Origin: Candidatus Aminicenantota bacterium | GTDB lineage: Bacteria > Acidobacteriota > Aminicenantia > Aminicenantales > Aminicenantaceae | DNA: 15,720 bases | Assembly (NCBI GenBank): GCA_016926925.1 | Contig: JAFGNQ010000165.1 | Span: 1 to 15,720 of the forward strand | Direction: 5' to 3' | Shown: piece by piece, positions 1-6,251 of the stretch | How positions within the stretch are numbered: the stretch's first letter is position 1 | Layout of the letters: the number at the start of each line of letters is the position of its first letter | Position numbers and translations under genes: made by a program | The notes under the pieces: generated by a model | Databases searched by the model: none | Told to the model about the DNA's origin: nothing | Seen by the model: only the letters and a program-made list of their open reading frames with translations

Positions 1-429
1 AATAGGGCATGCGGTTTAATCTTTAAGGAATTTGATGTGCCGGCCGAAAATACTTTGACAAGCGTTGACAGTAATAAATTTCTCTGTCCTGGTTCTATCC
101 TAAAAATTAAAGTCGATAATGAAACACCGATCGGCTATGGAATGCCAAAAGAAGCCGCAGCCATGTTCTCCCGCAGTCTTGCTCTGCAAACCAGAATTCC
201 ATCGGGTGAATGGGATAGACAAGTCGTGGCACACTATTCAAATGAGAACGTTCTTATGAGCGGCTGGCTGCTCGGGGAGGATATGATTGCACGCAAGGCC
301 GCTGTTGTCGATGTTAAGTACAAGAAAGGTCACATTATTCTTATTGGATTTCGCTGCCAACACAGAGCGCAATCACATGGAACATATAAATTTCTTCTAA
401 ACGCACTGCTCTATCCAGAAGCCGAGTAA
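1..429 (+). CDS. C-terminal end of an M14-type (zinc carboxypeptidase family) peptidase, partial
   Basis: The frame is open from base 1 to the TAA at 427-429, so the gene enters from the left and only about 142 residues are visible. A GTG at 37 is the first possible start in the window, but the codons before it (reading NRACGLIFKEFD) look like continuing coding sequence and no ribosome site precedes it. From memory of the family, the segments CPGSILKIKVD, IGYGMPKEAA, SGWLLGE, and IGFRCQHRAQSHGT followed by LLNALLY match the end of the accessory domain that follows the catalytic domain in large secreted M14 peptidases of Acidobacteria-like bacteria. The zinc ligands lie outside the window, so activity cannot be judged. 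It may be intact upstream or a remnant. No clear terminator follows. Family call is moderately sure and made without a database search. Confidence 0.6.
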   Translation, partial: NRACGLIFKEFDVPAENTLTSVDSNKFLCPGSILKIKVDNETPIGYGMPKEAAAMFSRSLALQTRIPSGEWDRQVVAHYSNENVLMSGWLLGEDMIARKAAVVDVKYKKGHIILIGFRCQHRAQSHGTYKFLLNALLYPEAE

Positions 430-645
430 TCTCACCAATACTCCTCTCTTTTTCTTTAGATATTAGTAAAAACAGTGATGAAGGGCTTAATGAATCGAAT
501 GCAATCTAGGAAATGAAGCAGCCCCCGTTTCGACCGGATACTCATGACCCTTCAAATAAGTATCAGTTACAGACGTCGGCCGTCCACATATAAAAAGACA
601 GTTCAGGCTGCTGTCCGAAGTAACAACTGACATCGTTCTTTACAC

Positions 646-678
646 CACTTTTTGCGTTGCCTTGACACACTTTTTGCG
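646..678 (+). repeat. Two direct copies of CACTTTTTGCG upstream of the response-regulator promoter
   Basis: Identical 11-mers sit at 646-656 and 668-678, 22 bp apart, which is about two turns of the helix, and each is followed within 5 bases by TTGA. The second copy ends five bases before the proposed -35 element. This geometry is typical of a binding site for an activator or repressor that contacts one face of DNA. No binding protein can be named; chance duplication remains possible. Confidence 0.4.
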
Positions 679-682
679 GCAG

Positions 683-711
683 TTGAATTTATCTATCTTC
701 TGTTGTATAAA
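683..711 (+). promoter_or_regulatory. Candidate sigma70-type promoter for the response-regulator gene
   Basis: TTGAAT at 683-688 (4 of 6 consensus positions) is followed by a 17-bp spacer and TATAAA at 706-711 (5 of 6). A start of transcription near 718 would leave a leader of about 39 bases before the ATG at 757. A perfect TTGACA at 662-667 lies just upstream but has no good -10 partner at 16-18 bp. Confidence 0.45.
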
Positions 712-756
712 GGGCGAAGGGTACACAAGTAAATAAGTCTCAGGTAACAGGTTGAG

Positions 757-1179
757 ATGAGCGTAAAGATTGTTGTGGTCGACGACGATCGTACCACACT
801 GGCCCTCCTCGAGAAAGCTCTGATCATGCGCGGTTTCTGGGTCTACAGCGCCAGCGACGGGGAGGAGGGTTACGAATTGGTCAAACAGGAAATGCCGGAC
901 CTTGTTCTCAGCGACATGCTGATGCCCAAAGTGCACGGTTTGGATCTCTGCAAGAAAATCAAAACTTCTTCGGAATTAGCCCATATCAAGGTCATCATGA
1001 TGACCGGTGTTTATAAAGGGTCGGTAGGCAAGAAAGAAACGGAGAAGGAAGGCGGAGACGGTTTCATCGTCAAGCCTTTGGATATGCAGCTTCTTTTAAG
1101 CCTGATTTTCAAATTGCTGAAAATCGATGAGGAAGAATTCAGCAGAGAATTTGTGAAGACCGAACACGATGACGATTGA
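757..1179 (+). CDS. Stand-alone response-regulator receiver protein (CheY-like)
   Basis: The 140-residue product is a single phosphoacceptor receiver domain. It shows the acidic pocket D9-D11 (VVVDDD), the phospho-accepting aspartate D53 in LVLSDMLMP, the switch threonine T83 in IMMTG, and the conserved lysine K106 in VKP. Such domains take phosphate from a histidine kinase and change shape to control a partner. No DNA-binding or enzymatic output domain follows; the last 25 residues form a short acidic tail (KIDEEEFSREF, EHDDD). There is an insertion rich in K and E (residues 87-100) between beta4 and the K106 strand. The upstream Shine-Dalgarno is weak (AGG around 748). The next gene begins 15 bases after its stop, so both are probably one transcript and the neighbour is the likely output partner. 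No kinase gene is in the window. Confidence 0.9.
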   Translation: MSVKIVVVDDDRTTLALLEKALIMRGFWVYSASDGEEGYELVKQEMPDLVLSDMLMPKVHGLDLCKKIKTSSELAHIKVIMMTGVYKGSVGKKETEKEGGDGFIVKPLDMQLLLSLIFKLLKIDEEEFSREFVKTEHDDD

Positions 1180-1194
1180 TTAGGGGGGACCTGG

Positions 1195-2529
1195 ATGGAT
1201 AGCTCACAAAATAAGGGATTGGTGCCCTATGACCTGGTATCTCCCGGCTTCGAGGCCGTTTATACGGGTGAAACATCTTCCTCACCTGTCGATAAAACAG
1301 AGATCATCACGACTCTCACTCAAGACAAAGCGGGAAATATCATCAGAAAATGGGCTGTCTTTCCTTGGACATTTCCCGGCCAGGAAAAAGACTGGGACGA
1401 AAAAATCGAGCATATCAACAGCATGCAGATCGAACTGGGTCCTCTGGACAACGATACCCGCCAGATTCGCGCTCACATCGCAAGCCTTGTGCCGTGCGAC
1501 AGCGGATTTCCGGTCACTGTCGACGAACTGTTGAATGCCATCGGCCGGGGGAAGCTGGAAGAGCCCTCCTTTCGCAACGGGTGCTGGTGTCCCGGCATGT
1601 GGTGGGAGCTGAAGACATCCCAGCCTTTCCATATGGAAAGCATGGACATCATACAAACCGTTTTGCGAGGTTATCTTAAAGGGAAGCCGGGAGCGCATTT
1701 TATCAGAGACTTTCCCCACGCCGAAGGATTCATCAAGCATGTGTATGATTGGCTCGGACCGGCATCAAAACTTTCGGAAGTCCAATTGTTGATGATGGAA
1801 CGGATGCTCCTCACCATCGACTATTTTGCTGAGACGAGCGATACCATTCCCTGCGATTCCTGGTTGGACGAAGCCCAGCAGCGGATGGGCGCACGTATCG
1901 TCAAAAACCTGTTCGAGGCAGGAGGGCAGGGAGCTGGGCTCGATGCGAAGATTTCGGAAAAAGCGGGCCTGCCGAAAATTCATCCCCGCTGGGATCCCGA
2001 GTTCCGTGAAAACCTCCAGAGCCTTGAGGATCCCCGTAAAAAGGATTTTTACGAAACCTGCAGCTCCATCGCCTCGGGTGTCCACACCCTGTCCGACTGC
2101 CACCACAGCACATTCCGCTACATCGAGAGCTGGATTCACGGTATCGGCACCGGTCGCATCGCCATTCCCTCACGCCATGCCGGAAAAGAGAGAAAAAGAC
2201 TCGGACACCTGCTGTTCGGATACGTCTTGGGCCTCGACAAATGGCTCTCAGGAGCGCTGATGCCTTTTCTCCAACTGGAAATGGAACACCTGGATCTGGG
2301 ATTCAACCCGAAAAACGAGATTCTCCGCGTCTATGCCTACCTCGGGGAGGAAAGAACGCCTGTGAAAGAGTGGCTGGCCGCCTGTTTGTGGCACAACCTT
2401 ACCTGCAATCCCGTAGCCGGAAACCCCGGGAGCCTGGTGCGACACAAGGACCTGCTCGATCTTGCCTCCCGGTCCGGTATCCGTCTGTGTCAGTGGCTTG
2501 GTTCTAAGGCAGTGATTTTAAATGATTAA
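1195..2529 (+). CDS. Protein of unknown function co-transcribed with a receiver protein
   Basis: A 444-residue soluble protein with no signal peptide and no membrane segment. The ATG at 1195 is preceded by a strong purine run (AGGGGGG, 1182-1188), which decides the start. I do not recognise the family. The first 110 residues look mixed alpha/beta (an IITTLTQDKAG segment and a WAVFPWTFPG turn). Residues 130-138 carry a Cys- and Trp-rich piece, GCWCPGMWW. From about 145 onward it is mainly helical, with a His/Cys cluster at 297-304 (HTLSDCHH) and a basic stretch RHAGKERKR at 328-335. The Cys/His clusters could bind a metal, but spacing matches no motif I can name. Its tight spacing after the receiver gene suggests that it is the effector or a binding partner of that regulator. 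The codon pattern and lack of stops over 1.3 kb make the gene itself secure. Confidence 0.75.
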   Translation: MDSSQNKGLVPYDLVSPGFEAVYTGETSSSPVDKTEIITTLTQDKAGNIIRKWAVFPWTFPGQEKDWDEKIEHINSMQIELGPLDNDTRQIRAHIASLVPCDSGFPVTVDELLNAIGRGKLEEPSFRNGCWCPGMWWELKTSQPFHMESMDIIQTVLRGYLKGKPGAHFIRDFPHAEGFIKHVYDWLGPASKLSEVQLLMMERMLLTIDYFAETSDTIPCDSWLDEAQQRMGARIVKNLFEAGGQGAGLDAKISEKAGLPKIHPRWDPEFRENLQSLEDPRKKDFYETCSSIASGVHTLSDCHHSTFRYIESWIHGIGTGRIAIPSRHAGKERKRLGHLLFGYVLGLDKWLSGALMPFLQLEMEHLDLGFNPKNEILRVYAYLGEERTPVKEWLAACLWHNLTCNPVAGNPGSLVRHKDLLDLASRSGIRLCQWLGSKAVILND

Positions 2530-2572
2530 ACACATTTGAAAATCTTTCCCTATTATAAATTTGACTTGATTC

Positions 2573-2601
2573 TTGCGAAATGAATAACAATTGATTATGA
2601 T
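2573..2601 (+). promoter_or_regulatory. Candidate sigma70-type promoter for the oxoamine synthase leader
   Basis: TTGCGA at 2573-2578 (4 of 6), a 17-bp spacer, and TATGAT at 2596-2601 (5 of 6). Transcription from about 2608 would give a leader of roughly 250 bases ahead of the ATG at 2862, long enough to contain the hairpin array at 2669-2754. Confidence 0.5.
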
Positions 2602-2668
2602 TTCTCTTGTGCGAAAACAGCTGCGACTATTTTTATGTTATTCGAGCTGGATTATTCACGAGTCGAGG

Positions 2669-2754
2669 TTGCTGCAGCGGCAAGGAAGCGGCCTGTGAAG
2701 CTGTAGTATACTACCGCGAACAGGCTGCGACGATGCCGATGCGGCAAGATCGGC
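2669..2754 (+). promoter_or_regulatory. Three consecutive hairpins: possible structured RNA leader or small RNA
   Basis: Hairpin A pairs TTGCT 2669-2673 with GGCAA 2679-2683 (5 bp including one G-U, loop GCAGC). Hairpin B pairs 2688-2696 with 2720-2728 (9 bp including one G-U). Hairpin C pairs GCCGAT 2735-2740 with ATCGGC 2749-2754 (6 bp, 8-base loop GCGGCAAG). The loop of B contains a perfect 12-bp palindrome. I do not recognise any known riboswitch class. It could be a cis-acting leader, a separate small RNA, or an unexpressed remnant. Folding was done by eye. Confidence 0.35.
2703..2714. repeat. Perfect 12-bp palindrome GTAGTATACTAC
   Basis: The sequence equals its own reverse complement and lies about 100 bp downstream of the proposed transcription start, inside the loop of the largest hairpin. 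Perfect palindromes of this size are typical sites for dimeric repressors, but no regulator is encoded next to it. Confidence 0.4.
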
Positions 2755-2861
2755 TCGCCGAAGGTAAAAAGCGCCGGCATAGAAGTGAAAAATCTTTAAA
2801 ATGTGAGCGGCGGCGGTTTTTATGAATAATCCAGGTTAAATAAAAAAAGAAAGGAAACATC

Positions 2862-4088
2862 ATGAGCTTAGAAAAACTTGACCAGGCTTTGATTAAAGAT
2901 TTGGAATTATTAAAATCTGAAGGCCGGGCCAAAGCCCCCGAGCGCATAATAGTGGATTACATTCCCCCAAAAGACGGCAAAGGCCCGCGCTACAAACTCA
3001 AAGGCGCCACACAGGAATTTATCCGCATGAATTCCAACAGCTACCTTTCTCTTTCCAACCACGCGGAACTGATCGAAGCCGCAGATGAGGCCACCAAAAA
3101 ATTCGGAGTCGGACCCGGTGCGGTGCGGTTCATCGACGGATCCTTCGACTACCACATAGCGCTGGAAGCAAGAATCGCCCATTTTACAGGCTTTCCCGCA
3201 GCCAAAATTTTCAATTCCGCCTACACCGCCAACTGCGGACTGGCGCTGGCTATTTCCAGCAAACAGACCTACTGGATAGGCGACCAGCTGAACCACAACA
3301 GCATCATCCGGGCTATGCGCATCGCCGGTGTGCCCAGCGAGAACAAAGCCATTTACAACCATAACGACATGGAGCATTTGAAAAGATGCCTCGACGAAAC
3401 CCCGGAGGATATGGAACGCATCGTTGTCATATTCGACGGGATTTTCAGCATGCGCGGTGATTATGCTCCCATCGATAAAATCGAAAAAATCGCCGCATCC
3501 TATCACGGCAAATTCAAAGACGGCGTCATCACGGTCGTTGACGATTCCCACGGCATCGGAGCCTACGGCAAAACCGGGCGCGGCACGGCCGAATACACGG
3601 GTGCGATACCCGATGTGATTATCGGGACTTTCGGCAAAGCCTTCGGCGTAAATGGCGGATTTATCAGCGCCAGCGAGGCGGTTATCGAAGCCGTTCGTCA
3701 AAAAGCGGACACCTATATCTACACCAATCCTCTAAGTGTTGCGGACTGTGCGGCGGCCATAAAAGCGGTCGACATCTGCGACAGCCCGGAAGGCCTGAAG
3801 CGGCTGCAAAACATCAACGAGCGCATCAAACAATTCCGCGATGGGATCGCAGCTCTGGGATTCGAATCCATACCCGGCCCTCATGCGGTCATACCGGTCC
3901 TCGTCCGGGATACGGCTAAAACGCACAAAATGGTGCAGCATCTTTACGATAAAGGAATTCTGGTGGTCGGACTCGCATTCCCCGTGGTACCCCGCGGTGA
4001 CGAAACCATGCGCTTCCAGATAAACGCCGCCCACACCAAGGCGGATGTCGATTATGCGATAGAAGTCCTGGCCGAAATCAAGAGTTAG
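2862..4088 (+). CDS. PLP-dependent alpha-oxoamine synthase, glycine C-acetyltransferase (2-amino-3-ketobutyrate CoA ligase)-like
   Basis: The 408-residue product has the usual length of this fold-type I aminotransferase family, which joins an amino acid to an acyl-CoA with loss of CoA (glycine C-acetyltransferase, BioF, serine palmitoyltransferase, ALA synthase). Visible motifs are the substrate-loop segment VRFIDGSFDYH, DGIFSMRGDYAPI, the PLP-contacting DDSHG (D227, H230), and the Schiff-base lysine K259 in GTFGKAFG. DGIFSMRG and DDSHGIGAYGKTGRGT resemble glycine C-acetyltransferase most, but residues that set acyl-CoA choice cannot be read by eye and the GVNGGF stretch after the lysine differs from the usual glycine/alanine pattern. 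The start is set by AAGGA at 2851-2855, six bases before ATG. No threonine dehydrogenase, biotin or sphingolipid gene lies beside it, so the pathway is open. It is preceded by a long structured leader and followed by a terminator-like hairpin, so it is probably monocistronic. Confidence 0.85.
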   Translation: MSLEKLDQALIKDLELLKSEGRAKAPERIIVDYIPPKDGKGPRYKLKGATQEFIRMNSNSYLSLSNHAELIEAADEATKKFGVGPGAVRFIDGSFDYHIALEARIAHFTGFPAAKIFNSAYTANCGLALAISSKQTYWIGDQLNHNSIIRAMRIAGVPSENKAIYNHNDMEHLKRCLDETPEDMERIVVIFDGIFSMRGDYAPIDKIEKIAASYHGKFKDGVITVVDDSHGIGAYGKTGRGTAEYTGAIPDVIIGTFGKAFGVNGGFISASEAVIEAVRQKADTYIYTNPLSVADCAAAIKAVDICDSPEGLKRLQNINERIKQFRDGIAALGFESIPGPHAVIPVLVRDTAKTHKMVQHLYDKGILVVGLAFPVVPRGDETMRFQINAAHTKADVDYAIEVLAEIKS

Positions 4089-4111
4089 GCACACCAATTC
4101 CGGATAGTTAA

Positions 4112-4137
4112 AGGGGAGCAATCAAGGCTGTTCCCCT
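4112..4137. terminator. Terminator-like hairpin between converging genes
   Basis: AGGGGAGCA at 4112-4120 pairs with TGTTCCCCT at 4129-4137 (9 bp including one G-U), with an 8-base loop. It begins 23 bases after the stop of the oxoamine synthase gene and lies before the end of the minus-strand methyltransferase gene. The T-run after it is weak on the plus strand (ATTTGATC) and short on the minus strand (TTTAAC), so it may serve both genes modestly. Confidence 0.5.
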
Positions 4138-4214
4138 ATTTGATCTTCCTTCTCTCTCATAATGATACGACCCGGACGCGAGATATCTGCCTTCAAACAT
4201 GCGAAAACAATGAA

Positions 4215-5159
4215 TCATTTCTCGATATGTTCGATGGTCGACGGGTCCCGTGTGGCTTTCCATTTTCCCTTGATATCAGGTTTTCCCTCGATTCTCACAA
4301 GGCCCTCGATGGTGTTATAACTGACTCTGCCTTCAAAATGCATTTGCTCCGCTCGCCCTTCTTTCTCCGGCTCCAGAGTGAATTCCAATCTATTTCCTTT
4401 GATAATGCCGTTCTTTACGTATAAAACGATCGAGGAAGAATCTTCGAAAGCCTCTCCCTCGAACTCCTGAAAGGCCTGCTTCAACTCCAGTGTTATACGC
4501 TTTTTGCCCATGAATTCAGGTAAGGCTCCTTTCCAAACACCTGTGACATTAGAAGGAATAATCCATAAAAAGACATTGTGCTTGTTCCAGTACTTGTTGA
4601 GCCAAAAAGTGTCGTAAATAGGAAAATCATCATGAGAATTATCATCGATAACTACGCTTTCATCCGGTTTCCAGGCTCCCATGTTGAAGTCATGGGATAC
4701 CACTCGAGTTCCAGGTCTGAGTTCCCGCAAAAGCTTTGGACGCAGCCGCAGGTTGACTTCCGAAAGGAGATAGAGTGTGACGACAGTGGCCTCTCTGATT
4801 TCCGCCTCGAAAAGATTCATCAGAAAAAATTCCACCCTGTCCGAAACGTCGGCATCGATGGCGTTTTTCCGGCTTTCTTCGATTCGCTTGGGATCTATAT
4901 CGATTCCCACTCCGCGACAACCAAGCTCTATTGCGGCCGTGATGACGATCCGCCCGTCGCCGCAGCCGAGGTCGTAAAGCACATCCTCCTTTCTCACGGC
5001 AGCTCTCTTCAGCATTTCGGATACGACCTTTTTCGGGGTCGGCACATAGGGGACCTCGGGCTTTTTCTGCTGCCACGCGCCGTCACTGACAAGAACCCAA
5101 AAAAAAGAAACAGGCAGATAGAGAAACGTTTTGACGAACCGTTTCCAATTTCTTTTCAT
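4215..5159 (-). CDS. Membrane-anchored class I SAM-dependent methyltransferase with an extra C-terminal domain
   Basis: The 314-residue product starts with a positively charged N-terminus and one hydrophobic segment (about residues 8-25), which acts as anchor or signal peptide. The methyltransferase core follows: a PYVPTP entry segment (37-42), the SAM-binding motif I DLGCGDG (63-69), the acidic end of strand 2 (VGIDID, D87), and TLYLLSEVN and RVVSHDF typical of this group. From about residue 205 a second, strand-rich domain of about 110 residues follows (GVWKG, IKGNRLEF, KGKWKATR), perhaps a beta-barrel. I chose the ATG at 5159 because GGAG lies 8 bases before it; a TTG at 5189 would extend the product by ten residues but has no ribosome site. 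The substrate is unknown. Placing a SAM-using domain behind an export-like sequence is odd, since SAM is cytoplasmic, so a cytoplasm-facing anchor is likelier than secretion. Confidence 0.8.
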   Translation of the reverse strand: MKRNWKRFVKTFLYLPVSFFWVLVSDGAWQQKKPEVPYVPTPKKVVSEMLKRAAVRKEDVLYDLGCGDGRIVITAAIELGCRGVGIDIDPKRIEESRKNAIDADVSDRVEFFLMNLFEAEIREATVVTLYLLSEVNLRLRPKLLRELRPGTRVVSHDFNMGAWKPDESVVIDDNSHDDFPIYDTFWLNKYWNKHNVFLWIIPSNVTGVWKGALPEFMGKKRITLELKQAFQEFEGEAFEDSSSIVLYVKNGIIKGNRLEFTLEPEKEGRAEQMHFEGRVSYNTIEGLVRIEGKPDIKGKWKATRDPSTIEHIEK

Positions 5160-5193
5160 ATGACAGGCTCCGGTGAGTAAAAGTCCCAAAGAA

Positions 5194-5221
5194 ATTGTAG
5201 CAACTTTTCCATCAATGTTTA
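5194..5221 (-). promoter_or_regulatory. Weak promoter candidate for the methyltransferase gene
   Basis: Read on the minus strand, TAAACA (5221-5216, 4 of 6) is followed by 16 bp and TACAAT (5199-5194, 5 of 6). The start of transcription would lie near 5187, about 28 bases before the chosen ATG at 5159. This also argues against the TTG at 5189 as start codon, because the transcript would begin at or after it. Confidence 0.35.
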
Positions 5222-5280
5222 ACTAGAATAATTCATCATGACTCATTGATAGACGCACATACTCTGTTCCCCCTCTCAAA

Positions 5281-5292
5281 AAATCCGGATTT
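5281..5292. repeat. Perfect 12-bp palindrome AAATCCGGATTT
   Basis: The sequence is its own reverse complement. It lies in the 226-base gap between the methyltransferase start and the M49 remnant. The gap holds nothing else I can support apart from the weak methyltransferase promoter. The palindrome may be an operator or chance. Confidence 0.25.
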
Positions 5293-5385
5293 CAAGGAAA
5301 AAGAATTTCAGTGATTTTCGAACACTCCCATCATTTCGAATCCAATGCGGCGTTCCAAGGCAAGTGCTTCAGGCTAGTAGACTAA

Positions 5386-6138
5386 GGAGAGGAATTTTTT
5401 TACTCCAAGGAGGAGCTGGAACGATCAAAAAAATATGGGGCCATGACCGACAGCCTGCACACGGATCTTCATGAGGTTCTGGGACATGCCTCCGGACAGC
5501 TCCTTCCCGAAGTGACTCCGGAAATGCTCAAGAACTACCACTCGGCTGTCGAAGAGGCAAGGGCTGATCTCTTCGCGCTTTACTACATTTTCGACGAAAA
5601 AATGGTGGAGTTGGGTCTTTTGCCGAACCAGGATGCCGCCAAAGCCGCTTATGAGGCCAATATCCAGAACGGGCTGATGACCCAGTTGAAACGGATAGAG
5701 CCCGGGAAGAGTATCGAAGAGTCCCACATGCGCAGCCGTGCGCTCGTCTCCTATTGGGTCTATGAGAAAGGCAAGCCGGAGAACGTCATCTCAAAAGTGG
5801 TCAAAGAAGGAAAAACCTATTTTGTGATCAACGACTATCAAAAGCTTCGTCATCTGCACGGTGAACTGCTCACTGACGTCCAACGCATCACGAGCGAAGG
5901 GGATTACGAAGCGGCACGGGATCTGGTCGAGACATACGGCGTCCGGGTAGACCCGGAGCTTCACAAGGAAGTATTGGAGCGTTATTCCAAGCTGAATATC
6001 GCGCCTTACGGCGGCTTCATGAATCCGGTTCTGACTCCTGTCATGGAAAACGGAAAGATCGTCGACGTCACAATCTCTTACCCAACCGATTACGTGAAAC
6101 AGATGCTGCGCTACGGCAAAGACTATTCCTTTTTATGA
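5386..6138 (+). pseudogene. C-terminal remnant of an M49 peptidase (dipeptidyl-peptidase III)
   Basis: M49 enzymes are zinc exopeptidases that remove dipeptides from short peptides. The fragment keeps the zinc site: HEVLGH (5470-5487) is the family's HExxGH motif and EEARAD follows 22 residues later, its second glutamate being the third zinc ligand. RIEPGKSIEESHMR, VNDYQKLR, ETYGVRVDP and LRYGKDYSFL continue the family pattern to the natural C-terminus. Homology does not stop at the ATG at 5443: the in-frame codons before it (5389-5442) read EEFFYSKEEL and ERSKKYGA, which also fit the family, yet a TAA at 5383 closes the frame. The upstream 200 bases encode nothing like the missing N-terminal domain (several hundred residues) in any frame I translated. 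The gene thus looks 5'-deleted. A short protein could still be made from 5443, but it has no ribosome site at usual distance and lacks half of the substrate cleft. Confidence 0.8.
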
Positions 6139-6251
6139 CGGCCCCCGGCTTACGGAGGACAGGCCGAACAAATCCGTTCCGGTTCAATAGAAGGGAACGA
6201 ACGATCTTCGATGTTCCGCATTAAACCGGCCGTTAGCATTTCCATTTAGGC

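Larger units (their letters stand above)
430..756. other. Intergenic region without a gene, 327 bases
   Basis: No convincing coding frame is present on either strand. The right third holds an 11-bp direct repeat and a promoter-like pair, listed separately. A small hairpin (GACAG at 597-601 pairing with CTGTC at 611-615) lies inside a possible outer pairing of GTTAC 566-570 with GTAAC 620-624. It has no T-run after it, so I do not call it a terminator. The 98-residue minus-strand frame crossing 640-936 is antisense to the receiver gene and is not credible. Confidence 0.6.
2530..2861. other. Intergenic leader region before the oxoamine synthase gene, 332 bases
   Basis: The first 80 bases are AT-rich and hold a promoter; 2660-2820 is GC-richer and folds into several hairpins, listed separately. 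A 72-codon frame at 2607-2825 starts at TTG without a ribosome site and its product is a low-complexity basic peptide, so I treat it as chance. No terminator for the upstream gene is evident. GCGGCGGCGG followed by five T at 2807-2821 resembles the right arm of a terminator, but its only left arm (CGCCG at 2772-2776) would leave a loop of about 34 bases. Confidence 0.6.

Noticed and set aside
662..690. TTGACA at 662-667 as the -35 of the receiver promoter
   Set aside because: The hexamer 17 bp downstream is GAATTT, a poor -10; the pair at 683 and 706 fits better.
2607..2825. 72-codon frame upstream of the oxoamine synthase
   Set aside because: It starts at TTG without a ribosome site, and its product is a basic, low-complexity peptide; the region is better explained as an RNA leader.
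2910..3701. 263-codon minus-strand frame
   Set aside because: It is fully antisense to the oxoamine synthase gene, whose catalytic motifs prove the plus frame; long antisense frames are common in GC-rich codons.
6175..6199. Hairpin CGTTCC/GGAACG with a 13-base loop between the M49 remnant and the minus-strand cluster
   Set aside because: The stem is only 6 bp and no T-run follows on either strand, so it does not support a terminator call.
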